A stretch of DNA of 64,000 nucleotides from Bedellia somnulentella. Taxonomy: Eukaryota; Arthropoda; Insecta; Lepidoptera; Bedelliidae. The notes under the pieces are model-generated. The model saw only the letters and a program-made list of their open reading frames with translations, was not told the origin of the DNA and ran no database searches. The position numbers and the translations under genes are program-made. The stretch is taken from assembly GCA_963576735.1 (NCBI GenBank), contig OY755176.1:10153423-10217422 (forward strand). Reading direction: 5' to 3'. This document shows positions 22,196 to 32,586 of the stretch, in pieces (within the stretch, counting starts at the first letter, position 1; each line of letters begins with the position of its first letter).

Positions 22196-22410
22196 TAGCT
22201 GAACTGGCAAAAGTTGCTTTGGCATATAAATTATTTCTATGGAATTTCTACGATAAAATAAAAATAAGATGTTAAGGGTTGTACAATCCTAATCACTTAG
22301 GAGTATAAAAAAAGTTATAAACCTATTCTCAGACCTACTGAATGTATATGCAAAATTTCACTTAAATTGGTCCAGCCGAGGAGTTTGGTGACAAATACTG
22401 TCACACGACT
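22196..22410 (+). repeat. LINE-like 3' repeat (R4), copy 2
   Basis: See the copy at 14881. It starts right after the SINE at 21868, suggesting one inserted near the end of the other. Confidence 0.5.
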
Positions 22411-22540
22411 TTGCAGTGGTACTTGCGGTGGACTTTTGGAATTTCATGATTTGCAGCTATTTTTTAACCATACCGATGTTTATTAACTAATAAGATGAAT
22501 TTGTTATCTAACAATGTTTAGCGACCATTTTTCTATAAAC

Positions 22541-22781
22541 ATACATGCATGAATGTTCTCACGGCTCTAAATCACAAAAAGAGGTAGAAACAACTCAGCC
22601 AAAGTTGATAGGGGACAAGATGGTAGCAATAAAGTATCGTTGGTGATGGGTCTCCAACCGCATCGCCCAAAAACCACTTAAAAAAGTCTCATACCCTTAG
22701 TCGCCTCTTACGACACCCGTGGGTAGAGAGGGCTAGTGACATTCTAAGCCACTTTACGGGACTCTAAGCCAGCACTACACG
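22541..22781 (-). repeat. R1 repeat, reverse copy
   Basis: TTCTCACGGCTCTAAATCAC at the left and 'gatgggtctccaaccgcatc', 'cttagtcgcctcttacgac' inside; the distal end 'attctaagcc' is partly duplicated (22741 and 22763). Confidence 0.8.
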
Positions 22782-23245
22782 ACACAATTATTTTTCGAAT
22801 GCTCCTTACGCACAACTACAGATTCATATAATAAGAGCATTCGCAAACACCGACATTTGTCAACCGCCTGCTTTTTTGGGGCAAAAATGTATGGGCTGAT
22901 TCTGAATGTTGTGAATTGCGTCCGTATTACGACAATGGCGCGTCAACGACACAACAAAAGTCGTAGTGTGCCACACCAAGGCTCTAGGTGTGCTAGCTGC
23001 ATGTCGGTAAAATACAGTGCCACAGTAGTAAGTAGCAAGCATCTTTTGCCTATTCAAATTAATAGCTAAATTAGCTAACGATGTTTTGCTCAATTAACTA
23101 TTAGATATTTTATAATTAATTTCAACATTAAAGTAATTATCTAAATGTAAATTTTATCCGGGTAGAAACTACACAGAAATGTATTAAATAATCTGAGTAT
23201 TACGAACATGTTATTTGTGTGTATGTGTGAAATGTAAATTCAAAG

Positions 23246-23520
23246 TCAACGTTCACAACTCAAATTCCGGAAGGGGTGGCGGAGGTACTAACTTTTACTT
23301 CTAAACTGCCCATGTCATTTTTGTCACCTGCTACCACCACGTGATTAGAGCACTCTAGTTTTACTTGGCCAGTGTGTGCACGTTAGAAGAGGCAGGTTGA
23401 CCACCGTTTTGTACAAATACACTGTCAAGTGAAGTACAGCTTAGCCTAGTGGGTTTCCTCACGATGTTTCCCTCACTGTTAACAACCGTACATGACAATA
23501 AACCACATATATGACATAAT
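23246..23520 (-). repeat. R2 SINE, reverse copy, decayed
   Basis: Reads ACGTTCACAACTCAAATTCC, 'ggcggaggtactaac', 'acgtgattagagcactctag', 'gtgggtttcctcacgatgtt' and 'aataaaccacatatatgac'. The tRNA-like head is lost. A (TATG)n run follows at 23690-23715. Confidence 0.65.
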
Positions 23521-23901
23521 GAATGGTGTAATCCCGAAAAAGGATATAAATAAACATCTTTCTGCATGTGCAGTGATGGTGTTTCCTTTGGGCTTTCAAG
23601 CTAGAGTTGTAAACAAATTTTATCCTGCCTCAAGTGCTATTCCGCGCTTTTTAGCCCGTGACATGATTGTCACCTGGTGATCAGAGTGAGTATATGTATG
23701 TATGTATGTATGTATTTATATATAATTTTTTTTTGCCTATATCCCAAGGTCCAATTATACAGTAACATATTTAATTTATAAATCCTAGTATTAACCTTAT
23801 AGCTAGGATGCTTGGAATATAGGAAGTCACTTATAATTATTTTTCTTACATTTAAATTCAGCAGCTTCTTCAATACAAGTATTTAAGATACATTGGTCTA
23901 A

Positions 23902-24615
23902 TTATTTGTTTAAATGATGGTAAATGTTAACACCAAGAGAATCGGAGAAGACTAAAGTCCTCTGAGTCGACACACCTCTATTGTAGGCAAAAAGGGGCTG
24001 AACAATATTATTTCTATTTTCAGGAGATACATCATTTATGACAGTATTTACACTTTCACACTTATTGCAAAAACCAGATAGCGTTTCTACTGTTTTGATA
24101 TTTTCATTACTTAACTCTATGATTTCTTCTAATCCTTCTATGTAGCTTTGCATCTCTAAGTGGCTGTTATGATAGTTTAATGTAATATCTTGAAGAGATT
24201 TTTCCAATTCTATAATCCTATTACTATCTTGACTAAGTTTAACTTTATTATTGTCTATAGAAAGTTCATAATCACTACATAGTTGTTCTAGCCTATTTAA
24301 CTTAAATTTCATCTCGTGATGTTGACTGATTAAGTTCAAGGTACTTTTTAACTTTTTTGAACCTTTTGTGTTCACAAAAGGTAGGGGTTTTTCTTCCTTT
24401 ACCGGAGTAGTTAAGTCTATAGTTGGCATATGAATAACGCTATCATACATTCGCTGTAGCATAATTGAGTTCTCCTCAGATTTGTTACTCCTTAATGTAT
24501 GAAGTTCCAATTCAGCTCCTGCTAGTTGTGCTTTTAACAATTGTATCTCTTTAAGTGCTGCTTCATGAAAGACATAACTATCTTGGTGCAAACTAACATC
24601 TCTTTGCAAGGCCAT
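23902..24615 (-). CDS. Coiled-coil ORF, probably a retroelement ORF1/gag-like fragment
   Basis: An intact 237-aa ORF starting MALQRDVSLHQDSYVFHEAA. Residues about 18-45 and 95-185 are rich in heptad-spaced Leu/Ile with Lys/Glu/Asn, typical of coiled coils. Near the C-terminus it reads RTLVFSDSLGVNIYHHLNK. A 'hydrophobic strand then SDS-x-G' opening resembles the first block of SGNH/GDSL-like domains found behind coiled coils in some retroelement ORF1 proteins, and here it is cut off soon after. No zinc knuckle and no introns. A SINE fragment and R1-type tail lie on its 3' side and an AT-rich stretch on its 5' side. I do not recognise the family with certainty; a host gene is less likely given the surroundings. 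Confidence 0.45.
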   Translation of the reverse strand: MALQRDVSLHQDSYVFHEAALKEIQLLKAQLAGAELELHTLRSNKSEENSIMLQRMYDSVIHMPTIDLTTPVKEEKPLPFVNTKGSKKLKSTLNLISQHHEMKFKLNRLEQLCSDYELSIDNNKVKLSQDSNRIIELEKSLQDITLNYHNSHLEMQSYIEGLEEIIELSNENIKTVETLSGFCNKCESVNTVINDVSPENRNNIVQPLFAYNRGVSTQRTLVFSDSLGVNIYHHLNK

Positions 24616-24790
24616 CCTTTGGGCTATGCTAGCTTTGCATCCATATCAACAAATTGTTTTCTTAAACAAGAGTTGGTTTTAATAATATTGTTATTTTATT
24701 TTATATATTATATATAATAAATTTTATGATATTTTCTTACTTAGCAATGTAGTATCCTCACGATGTTTCCCTTTACGCTTAACAATAATA

Positions 24791-26841
24791 ACACTGGCCA
24801 ACAAAAAAAAACTTTTTTTTTGGTGCGGTAAAAATTTGTTTAGATATTGTTTTTGAACGTGTCTCTGATGACAAACCTACAACTGCCATTTTTGTATCAG
24901 CTCTAATTTCATAACTACCCTCAATTTTAAAATTTCGTCACTTTGACTTCAACAAAGTATCGCAATTCTTTTATTTTCATCAATTTCGTTGTTTTGGCAT
25001 AATGGCAAGCTCATCAAGATGTTGTTTGACCAATCCTAATTCATTTTGTTATATTTGTGGTGAATATACGTTTGAGGAAAACAGAAAACCCATAACAGAG
25101 TTCGTGAAAAATGCATATTTCGCATACTTCAACCTATCTATTGAGCATCAAGATAAGCCTTGGGTGCCCCATTTTGTGTGTAAAACATGCAGAGAACATT
25201 TGAGACAATGGACAAATTGCAAAAGAAGATGTATGAAATTTGGGATACCGATGATTTGGAGGGAACAACAAAATCACTTCAACGACTGTTATTTCTGTTT
25301 GGTTAAGATTGTCGGCATAAATCGAAAGAATAGAAGTAAATGGACATATCCTGATATACCATCAGCGAAAAGACCTGTACCTCATTCCGAAAGTGTCCCT
25401 GTGCCTACGTACCACTCGCTGCCAGATATCGAAGTGGAACAATATAACGAAATCCAAGCAAATCCCGAGATCGACAGTGATTATGGCGAGTTGAATCGAA
25501 CCTCTCGTTTTTTTTCACAAGGTGAGCTTAATGATCTGATAAGGGATCTAGATCTTTCAAAGGAGCGTGCTGAATTGTTGGCTTCTAGATTAAAAGAGAA
25601 GAATTTGCTTTCACCAAACACAAGAGTTACATTTTACCGTCAAAGAGAACGCGATTTGCTACCATATTTTTCTGAAGATAACAATCTTGTTTATTGCAAT
25701 GATATTGGTGGTTTATTAACAAGAATGGGTTTACAAAAGTACGACTCAACTGAGTGGCGTCTTTTTATAGACAGTTCCAAAAGAAGTCTCAAATGTGTAT
25801 TGCTTCATAATGGTAATAAACACGCTTGTGTTCCAATTGCTCATTCTACCCGAATGAAAGAAGAGTATGAAGCAATTGCACTGCTTTTAGAAAAGATTAA
25901 ATATGATAACCACCAATGGTTTATATGCGTCGATCTCAAAATGGTTAATTTTCTGTTGGGACAGCAAGGTGGATATACAAAGTATCCATGTTTTATGTGT
26001 CTTTGGGATAGTAGAGATAAACCGAATCACTGGGTACGAAAAAATTGGCCGATCAGAGAAAGCCTAGCTGTTGGAAAGCAAAATGTTATAAATACACCTT
26101 TAGTCCCCCGAGAAATGATCATTTTACCTCCTCTACACATAAAACTTGGTCTCATGAAACAATTTGTAAAAGCATTAGACAAATCGGGCTCATGCTTTCA
26201 ATACATTACGAGGGCATTTCCAGCTTTAAGCACAGAAAAACTCAAGGCTGGAATATTTGACGGTCCTCAGATAAGACAGTTAATTAAAGATGATAACTTC
26301 GCAACATCTATGAATGAAACGGAACTTGCTGCGTGGAACTCATTTGTGCAAGTGATCAAAAATTTCCTTGGTAATCATAAGGCAGAAGATTATGAAAGTA
26401 TTGTAAACCAAATGCTTTCTTGCTTTCAAAAGTTGGGATGTAATATGAGCATCAAGGTTCATTACCTACACAGCCATTTGGACTGCTTCCCGCATAACCT
26501 GGGTGACTTAAGTGAGGAACAAGGAGAGCGGTTTCATCAGGACATCAAAGTCATGGAGGATCGATACCAGGGTAGATGGGATACTCACATGATGGCTGAT
26601 TACTGCTGGGCTCTTATGAGAGACAACCCAATGCATAAACATGAAAGAAAATCTATTAAGAGGAGTTTTTTGTACACTGACTAATAAAAAATGTGATTTT
26701 TCGTTGAAAAATTTTTTTTTTTAATATTTTCAAAACTAGAGCTGATACAGAAAAACTGATTACATATTTGAAATCAGTGAAGAAATTACTTTCATAATCA
26801 GGTCTTAAAACAACGGCACCAAAAATAGTGTTGGCCAGTGT
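24791..26841 (+). mobile_element. Intact DNA transposon with 13-bp TIRs, superfamily not recognised
   Basis: A 2051-bp element bounded by perfect inverted repeats ACACTGGCCAACA (24791-24803 and 26829-26841). Farther in, both ends carry TTTTTGGTGCSGT (24817-24829; 26813-26825) and GTATCAGCTCTA (24894-24905; 26737-26748) in inverted orientation, likely transposase-binding sites. It holds one uninterrupted ORF (25002-26684). It sits inside an R2 SINE. Flanks 'caataata' and 'aattgata' agree at only 5 of 8 positions, so I cannot state the target duplication. Perfect TIRs and an intact ORF suggest recent activity. Confidence 0.85.
25002..26684 (+). CDS. 560-aa DDE-like transposase candidate with N-terminal zinc cluster
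   Basis: Single open frame filling the transposon. The start MASSSRCCLT follows 'ggcataATGG'. Residues 16-63 hold two C-x2-C pairs about 40 residues apart (CYIC at 16-19, CKTC at 60-63), a spacing like ZAD zinc domains, with further C73/C77 and C96/C99 pairs. Residues 150-205 are acidic and helical. The core shows LFIDSS (D257), FICVDLKM (D311), a CFMC pair (330-333) with D336, HIKLGLMK (379-386), and SEEQGERFHQDI (505-514) near the end. Two strand-borne Asp residues plus a late Glu match an RNase-H-like D-D-E plan; E506 and E509 are both candidates for the third residue. I have the impression of related proteins in other arthropod genomes but cannot name the family. Alternatively a domesticated gene, but the TIRs argue against that. 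Confidence 0.8.
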   Translation: MASSSRCCLTNPNSFCYICGEYTFEENRKPITEFVKNAYFAYFNLSIEHQDKPWVPHFVCKTCREHLRQWTNCKRRCMKFGIPMIWREQQNHFNDCYFCLVKIVGINRKNRSKWTYPDIPSAKRPVPHSESVPVPTYHSLPDIEVEQYNEIQANPEIDSDYGELNRTSRFFSQGELNDLIRDLDLSKERAELLASRLKEKNLLSPNTRVTFYRQRERDLLPYFSEDNNLVYCNDIGGLLTRMGLQKYDSTEWRLFIDSSKRSLKCVLLHNGNKHACVPIAHSTRMKEEYEAIALLLEKIKYDNHQWFICVDLKMVNFLLGQQGGYTKYPCFMCLWDSRDKPNHWVRKNWPIRESLAVGKQNVINTPLVPREMIILPPLHIKLGLMKQFVKALDKSGSCFQYITRAFPALSTEKLKAGIFDGPQIRQLIKDDNFATSMNETELAAWNSFVQVIKNFLGNHKAEDYESIVNQMLSCFQKLGCNMSIKVHYLHSHLDCFPHNLGDLSEEQGERFHQDIKVMEDRYQGRWDTHMMADYCWALMRDNPMHKHERKSIKRSFLYTD

Positions 26842-26895
26842 AATTGATAAATTACCACACATATGATATTAGAAAAGACAAAACCAGTCGCTGTA

Positions 26896-27180
26896 AAAAC
26901 ATTTAGGATACGCTATCAAATGAAACTAGTGTCAAAGTGTTACCGCAGCTGGTTTAGTTTTGAGAGGCGATGAAATATTGTTGATAAACGAAATTCATCA
27001 AATCTCCGCTACTGCATTCCATTCTATTATTTTCATTCTCTTTTTCTATATGAAAACCGGGAATATTATTGATGAGTATAGTTTTATATCTTATTTTCTA
27101 ATAAGCCTATACTATAACCCAGGAACCTAGGCCATCAAATTAACCTAGCGTTAAAGTGTTGCACTCTGCAATTCCACTTT
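26896..27180. other. AT-rich flank with a partial duplicate
   Basis: The block 'ctatcaaatgaaactagtgtcaaagtgtta' style sequence near 26915 recurs in diverged form near 27133 ('catcaaattaacctagcgtt'). No gene seen. Confidence 0.35.
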
Positions 27181-28595
27181 ACAGATCCACAAACTTTTCT
27201 TGGCCGGTAACGACGTCGCTGTCATCGATATTAGTATTGCCAGTAAATAAAAATTAACCATTATAAGGAGAATTATTTTAAATCATACAGGCTAATTTAT
27301 TTATGTATTGACATGTCTAAGTAAAACAGTTTATATAATTTTAATTTACTTAATAACTATTATTGTACTAAATAAGTTCGTTTTAATATAATCTTATTAT
27401 ATTTGCTTATTTTTGCCCTTGTCTTGTATATCTACCCGAATGACTGCGTACCCTGAATTTATTGATCTTACCTTCCAATGGTTGTCTGGAAGAGATCGCT
27501 TTTAGCGATAATACTGCCAATTGTACTTCTCTGTAAACTGTTTCATTTTTTTACACTCAAGGATTTGTTATTTGCGACACTCAGAGTTAAAAAGTGGGTA
27601 CCTACATAAAATATTTTTTTTAAACCTGTAAATTAGAGGCTTATCTTGTTGTGTACTGTCTTTTACATTTAATGTTTACACATACCCTAAAGTGGCACAG
27701 AAAAAATAATTCTAAACATCAGATATCGTTTGGGTCATTAATTTTGCTGGGTCAGTGGATTTATGGGCACTTTTCTATTGTTATTAACAACCTTGTATTT
27801 TTATACATATGTCAGACAATTATGTATGACTTAAGAAATGACACATTTGTACATCCCCGCATTAGGATTAGAACCCACACATCAGTGTATTGGAAGTGAA
27901 ATCTTATTCTGGAGCATTTCCTCACTCCCCGTAACCGCACCGCTATAGTTATGTGCGCACAACTTTGCGGACGATGTAAGCCTACTTAGATAATTTTAGA
28001 AAAATATTTATAAAAATCATTAATTTTTATATAAAATACTGGAAAGAAAAGCGTTTATTAATAAGCAAATAAAACATTATATAAATACAAACATACATAT
28101 AATCACGGCTATAAATCCCTAGAAGAGTTAGCCAGAGCTAAGGAATTAGAAATTCCTCAGTCACTTTTGGAAAGTTGAGTGGGGAAAATATGGTAAAATA
28201 AAGGTTTAATTCTTTTTTGTTCATGAAAACCTCATGTGGAGATTATTACTAATAAATAAAGGAAAGAAAAATTTCGACACAGGCAGGAATAAAATAAAGG
28301 TTGTTGGTGATGGGTCTCCAACCGCATCGACCAAAAATAGTTAGTAATCGTAGTGCTATTCTAAGCAGACACTACACAGCAAAGCCGACACTACACAGCA
28401 AATAAATAATTGTCTTTAAAAAAGTTTCCACTACAAAAAATATTAATGAAAATGATAATTTATTATAATATACGTAGGTCACCCTATAAGTTTTATTTAG
28501 TTGAGAGCTGACTGACAATGACACGCTGAAATTTCAAAATGGCGACAGTAGTACCAGTAGTCGCCGTAGGCCAAGAAAAGTTTGTGGATCTGTAG
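27181..28595. mobile_element. Candidate TIR element, 1.4 kb, no transposase
   Basis: Perfect 25-bp inverted repeat: ACAGATCCACAAACTTTTCT... at 27181-27205 and its complement at 28571-28595, with partial similarity (cgRcg...ctgtc) extending inward. The interior is AT-rich, without an ORF of known family, and holds an R1 copy at 28091-28400. I see no clear target duplication, so the element boundaries may lie slightly elsewhere. Confidence 0.55.
28091..28400 (-). repeat. R1 repeat with internal insertion
   Basis: Starts ATCACGGCTATAAATCCCTA; an extra stretch of about 80 bp ('ttcatgaaaacctcatgtgg'...) interrupts it after 'ggtaaaataaaggttt'. The distal end GCCGACACTACACAGCA is present twice. Confidence 0.7.
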
Positions 28596-28706
28596 TTTGG
28601 TAACTCTTTGTACTATGTCAGTTACCGCAGTTCTTCTACGGCATAGAGGACTTAAGAAAATAGAGCGGAAAACAAATTTAGTTCAGTACTTTGACTATAA
28701 GGTCGT

Positions 28707-29693
28707 TTGCAATAGAATCCAACAATCATGTAAACAAACCATATTGTCACGATTACTCCGTAATCACATACATTTGACGATCAATTATGAACATAGTCTG
28801 ATTTCAACGAACGCACCATTGTTTTCACATTATCTTCAATACGATTTAACTTGTATTTATAAGTTTAATTTGTTAAAACATTTGCAACGTAAAAATTTCG
28901 AAGTATTTGACAAGCCGTCATCTTAGTTTTTTACTCATCGAACTCTATAAGTCATTGAAAAGTTAGTGTTGTTCGTAATCTGAAGTTATCTTTTATTTTT
29001 AATTTAATAAATTATTTTAATTTAATATTATTTGAATACAATAATATTTTTTTTTCAAGAGCTTAATATAATTAACCAAAACGAATGTATCCTACCTAGC
29101 CATAAAAATAATGGTAAGTTTTTAAAAATTGACAGGTGGCCACTTTGTTAGAATTGTCATTCACAGTCATTCACTGTTCTGTGGGTTCGCTGTGCATTAG
29201 TGTTTTCTGTTTCCGATTTCTACGACTTTGCATTCTCATTTTGGACTTTTGTTTTGCTTTACGATTTGGCTGGACATATTTTTCTTGGAACGACGACCTT
29301 TGCACGCTATCACGGTCTCACGCATACGATTGGTATTTTTTCTCAAGAAGTAATCAGGAGGTAAGAATGATTTAGATCTATTACCTTTAACTAATCAGTT
29401 TATTTTATAGTCTATGGCTTATATATTTAATCTATTTAGTCAGTTTTATTTTAGTACCTATCCTACTATGGGCCATTAGTCTATGGCTTATATATTTAAT
29501 CTGTTTAGTCAGTTTTATTTTAGTACCTATCCTACTATGGGCCATAGTCTACGACTTAAAATTAAAATAATTAGAAAAATAAATTTAATTAAAATTAAAT
29601 TAGAACACTATGACATCACTATGGGCATAAACAATACGCTGTCAATGTCAGTCCGCCATATTTGTTTACATGATTGCTGGATTCTATTGCAAA
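28707..29693. repeat. Inverted-repeat pair, possible 1-kb MITE
   Basis: TTTGCAATAGAATCCAACAA... at 28707-28740 is mirrored at 29660-29693 with one or two mismatches over about 34 bp. Interior is AT-rich and includes the 69-bp tandem duplication. No target duplication recognised. Confidence 0.5.
29409..29546. repeat. 69-bp tandem duplication, two units
   Basis: The unit beginning AGTCTATGGCTTATATATTT occurs at 29409-29477 and 29478-29546 with about one mismatch, so it is recent. Confidence 0.9.
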
Positions 29694-29972
29694 TTACAAT
29701 AAACACTATAGACAGAGCGATGTCACGTCATCCATTTTTAAAAGAGAAGCCCTTATTTAAGTTCTTATATGTAAAATAGAGACACAAATCTTTATTGTCA
29801 TCTCTATCGCGTAACCCGTTTTGTTGATGTTACACTTTTAAATTGTGACAAACAAAGTGTCGGCTTGTGAGCGATTTTGGTTTTCTTTTGATTTTGAGAA
29901 AGATTTTATTCATTTGTATATTGTTATTGTGACAAAAGAGACTCCATTAGTTAAATTATTATTTAGTGAGGT

Positions 29973-30753
29973 ATGGTTGGGTGTAGTCGTAGCGTGCTTG
30001 GCTGCGGAAGCCGCAGCGAAAAACACATCGAAGGATTGACTTTCCACAAGTGAGTGAGTTTTTAATGTTTTTCTGTATTGCGCGATCAGAAAATAAGTGA
30101 TTCAAATGTTAATTACATTGAACTAGATTACTAGCATTTTCTTTAGTTATTTTGAGCAATTTTTTAATAGCATAACCTAAAAATATGCAGTATCTCAGTG
30201 TTGCCATAATTCACGTTTTCATCCTGCCCTGTTGTTAGGGTAAAATTTTTAAATTAGTAAACTGATGTTAAAGAGTGAGTATATTATGTATTTCGTCGCG
30301 CTATACATCGCTGAATGATTTCCAATTGTTATCTACGGAATTAGTAAGTAATAAATTTGTTATATTTATTTAATTTCTTCGTATTCCTTACAGTTTTTAA
30401 AAAGACCCGAATCTACGAGAAAAATGGATTGCGGCCACTGGAAGATGCAATTGGAAACCAACCAAAGTTTTGAGGCATACTATAAAATTGAAAGGCTACT
30501 CGTTTTTGTCCAAAGACAAAGCTTTGGCTCAAATGGTCGCAGTTGTTTTGAAAAAGAATTTAGGTAAAAGAATATTTCCGACATTAAACGACCACATCAG
30601 AGCCACCTTCAAAAACCACCTTGTGCTATTAATAAAGGCTATAGCTTTAAAATACTTAGATGTACGAATACATCATTTTTGAAAAATGTGACTGAAATAG
30701 ACGAAAGAATTCGAAATTTTCACACGAAACTGATTTTGTTTAAAGGTCAATAG
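29973..30753 (+). pseudogene. THAP-domain / P-element-like transposase remnant
   Basis: Exon 1 (29973-30049) reads MVGCSRSVLGCGSRSEKH then GLTFH, the start of a THAP zinc domain (C-x6-C here), and ends at a donor AA|GTGAGT. The next exon (from 30394, after a TTACAG acceptor) continues in phase with KDPNLREKWIAATGRCNWKP, typical THAP, but has a TAA (30398-30400) where the family has a proline codon. The C of the C-x2-H half is missing. After a jump the frame reads NHLVLLIKAIALKYLDVRIH, then a frame change near 30680 leads to RNFHTKLILFKGQ and a stop (30751-30753). That tail, with THAP in front, resembles a P-like transposase deleted in the middle. Not functional as written. Confidence 0.65.
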
Positions 30754-31254
30754 TAAATAATGCAATAAAACTCATGTATAAAATAGCGCTGTCTTTTATT
30801 TTTCAAAATACAAACATAGACCCCACTATACCCATGACCCGTATGATATTTACATAACTTGCACTTATGGAACAGCTGTTTTTTTTTGTCCAGTAACAAG
30901 GTTAATCCCGTACAAAAATTTATTCGTAATCATGGGAAGATTCATCCCTGAAAGTTAGTACAATGCTTCAGATTTCACGGTGTATTAAACATCAGTATAA
31001 ATGGTAAAATTAAATAAAAAATTGATTGCAGGAAATAATATAGTAAACAATAACCCTTTAATTAAACAATAAATTGACGTAATCAATTTTAAATTAAAAA
31101 GTAGCTTTTAGAATGGTGATTATAGTATTTTGGGGTAATTGTTTTCTAGTGATCGCAACATTACAGGGAAAAATATTGCTTTCTAAAAGAGGTACGCTCC
31201 CGTTGTATTATGACTCTGTCTATAGTGTTTATAGTCAAAGGTTCAGTACAATAA
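30754..31254. other. AT-rich spacer
   Basis: No gene or element end recognised between the THAP remnant and the MULE-type element. Confidence 0.4.
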
Positions 31255-32127
31255 TTGGGGATAAGCCTGTGCTTCACCTCGTTGTTTCACCTGGGTGAAG
31301 CACGGGGCATAACCTAGTCCCGTGTTTCACCCAGGTGTAACACGGGGTATTCACTAGTCCCCTGGCTCCAACCAATATTATTTTTGTACAGTCATGATCA
31401 ATCTATGGTGCTCGTAATCTGAAGTACCTAGTGATAGAATCAGAAAACCTGGAAAATGAGAAGCTTACAGAATTTATTAAATACGTGAAAAAATATTATA
31501 ATAACTTAAATATCAGCGAATGGGGTGTGTGTGGTGAAAGACACAGGACAAATAATGTGGCAGAAAGTTGGAAGTCTAAACATAACAAAGAGTTTAAGAA
31601 GCCATATGTTACCTTAAATAAATTTCTCGCAGTGTTATCAAAATAATATAAACCTTTTGATGGTTCCTACCTTTAAACGGCGCAAAGAATATTGCGAAAG
31701 AGATGAATTCATTTCAAATTCGCAGATGGAATTGTTAAACAACTAAACCACATTAGGCCATTTTTTGGATAAATTACGTTAAAATGTAATATTAAGTAAT
31801 TACGTTACTCAGTATTATGCTGGCCTGGTTTATTAAATTAAATTTCTTTCACTACTATTCGTAACTATAACGAGTTACTAGTCGTAACAAAAAGTTTTTT
31901 TTTTTTCGTTTTTGATATGTAAGTACCTCTGTTCGTATAAAAAAAAAGAAAAAAATATTATTTGACAATATTTTTGAAACACATGTTAACATAATAAACA
32001 ACTTCAGCACAAGGTTGTACTTTCTGTAATGTCTTTAATGTCAATGTCGGTTGGAGCATGGGGACTAGTGCATACCCAGTGCTTCACCCAGGTGAAACAA
32101 CGAGGTGAAGCATGGGTCTGTCCCCAA
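31255..32127 (+). mobile_element. MULE-type element with long complex TIRs, deleted interior
   Basis: Both ends start TTGGGGA and share the block GCTTCACCTCGTTGTTTCAC followed by CTGGGTGAAGCAC, then CACTAGTCCCC and GCTCCAACC (left 31255-31373, right 32049-32127, inverted). The left end carries an extra inner repeat of the 'gtgtttcacccaggtgtaac' block. Each end is itself self-complementary. The interior keeps a C-terminal MULE transposase scrap (31431-31646). Long TIRs fit Mutator-like elements. Target duplication not clear. Confidence 0.7.
31431..31646 (+). pseudogene. C-terminal fragment of a MULE transposase
   Basis: About 70 codons reading EFIKYVKKYYNNLNISEW then GERHRTNNVAESWKSKHNKE, matching the 'W..x(R)TNN..E.W' signature that ends MULE transposases associated with FLYWCH-type insect elements. 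The first codon listed as a start is not ATG; the fragment has no true beginning. The N-terminal and DDE part is missing, so the element depends on a full-length relative. Confidence 0.65.
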
Positions 32128-32586
32128 AAATTACTGAATGAATTCCGCTGTAAAATAATTGTCAATATACGTTGTCCTTACACCCGGATCGGTTGATTCA
32201 ATGTTCTGAATTTTGTTGGTCATACATTTGCTTCGCTTAAGTCAGCAGAAATAATACGAAGAAAGAAATACTCTGAATCACCTACGGATATTGTCATTTT
32301 TCGGTTCTTCTTTATTTACTTAAGTTCTCTATGTTCTACGGATTAGCTCGTTTTGCTGGTCGATCACTCGATCCAACTCAAAGTCTTATTAATTGTCGCA
32401 CTCTATTAAAATTTGAGCGATTCCACATCTTACTTATTCATCTTTTTCCATTGTTAGAAGCTTCGCGTCTGTGCTGTAAGTCATATAACACTGTGGAATA
32501 TCGGGCAAGTATATTTGATGTAGCTTCCCGAAAAAGGCTCATTCGGCATGGACGTCGAATTTCATTTTTATAGATGGCTCTACCTC
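32128..32586. other. Unassigned spacer
   Basis: No feature recognised; the open frame at 32331-32573 has no family signal. Confidence 0.35.

Larger units (their letters stand above)
24750..26895 (-). repeat. R2 SINE split by a DNA transposon
   Basis: SINE sequence 'gtatcctcacgatgtttccc' up to 'cttaacaataata' (24790) resumes at 26842 with 'aattgataaattaccacaca' and 'agaaaagacaaaaccag'. In unbroken copies these two parts are contiguous ('aacaaccatgataaattaacc'). The SINE is therefore older than the element inside it. Confidence 0.75.

Noticed and set aside
28582..28926. 114-aa open frame on the + strand
   Set aside because: It starts inside the right arm of an inverted repeat and crosses the left arm of another, so it is an accident of repeat sequence.
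31255..32127. Repeated palindromic blocks considered as a CRISPR-like array
   Set aside because: The repeats are mirror-image ends of one element around a MULE fragment, not regularly spaced repeats with spacers, and the genome is eukaryotic.
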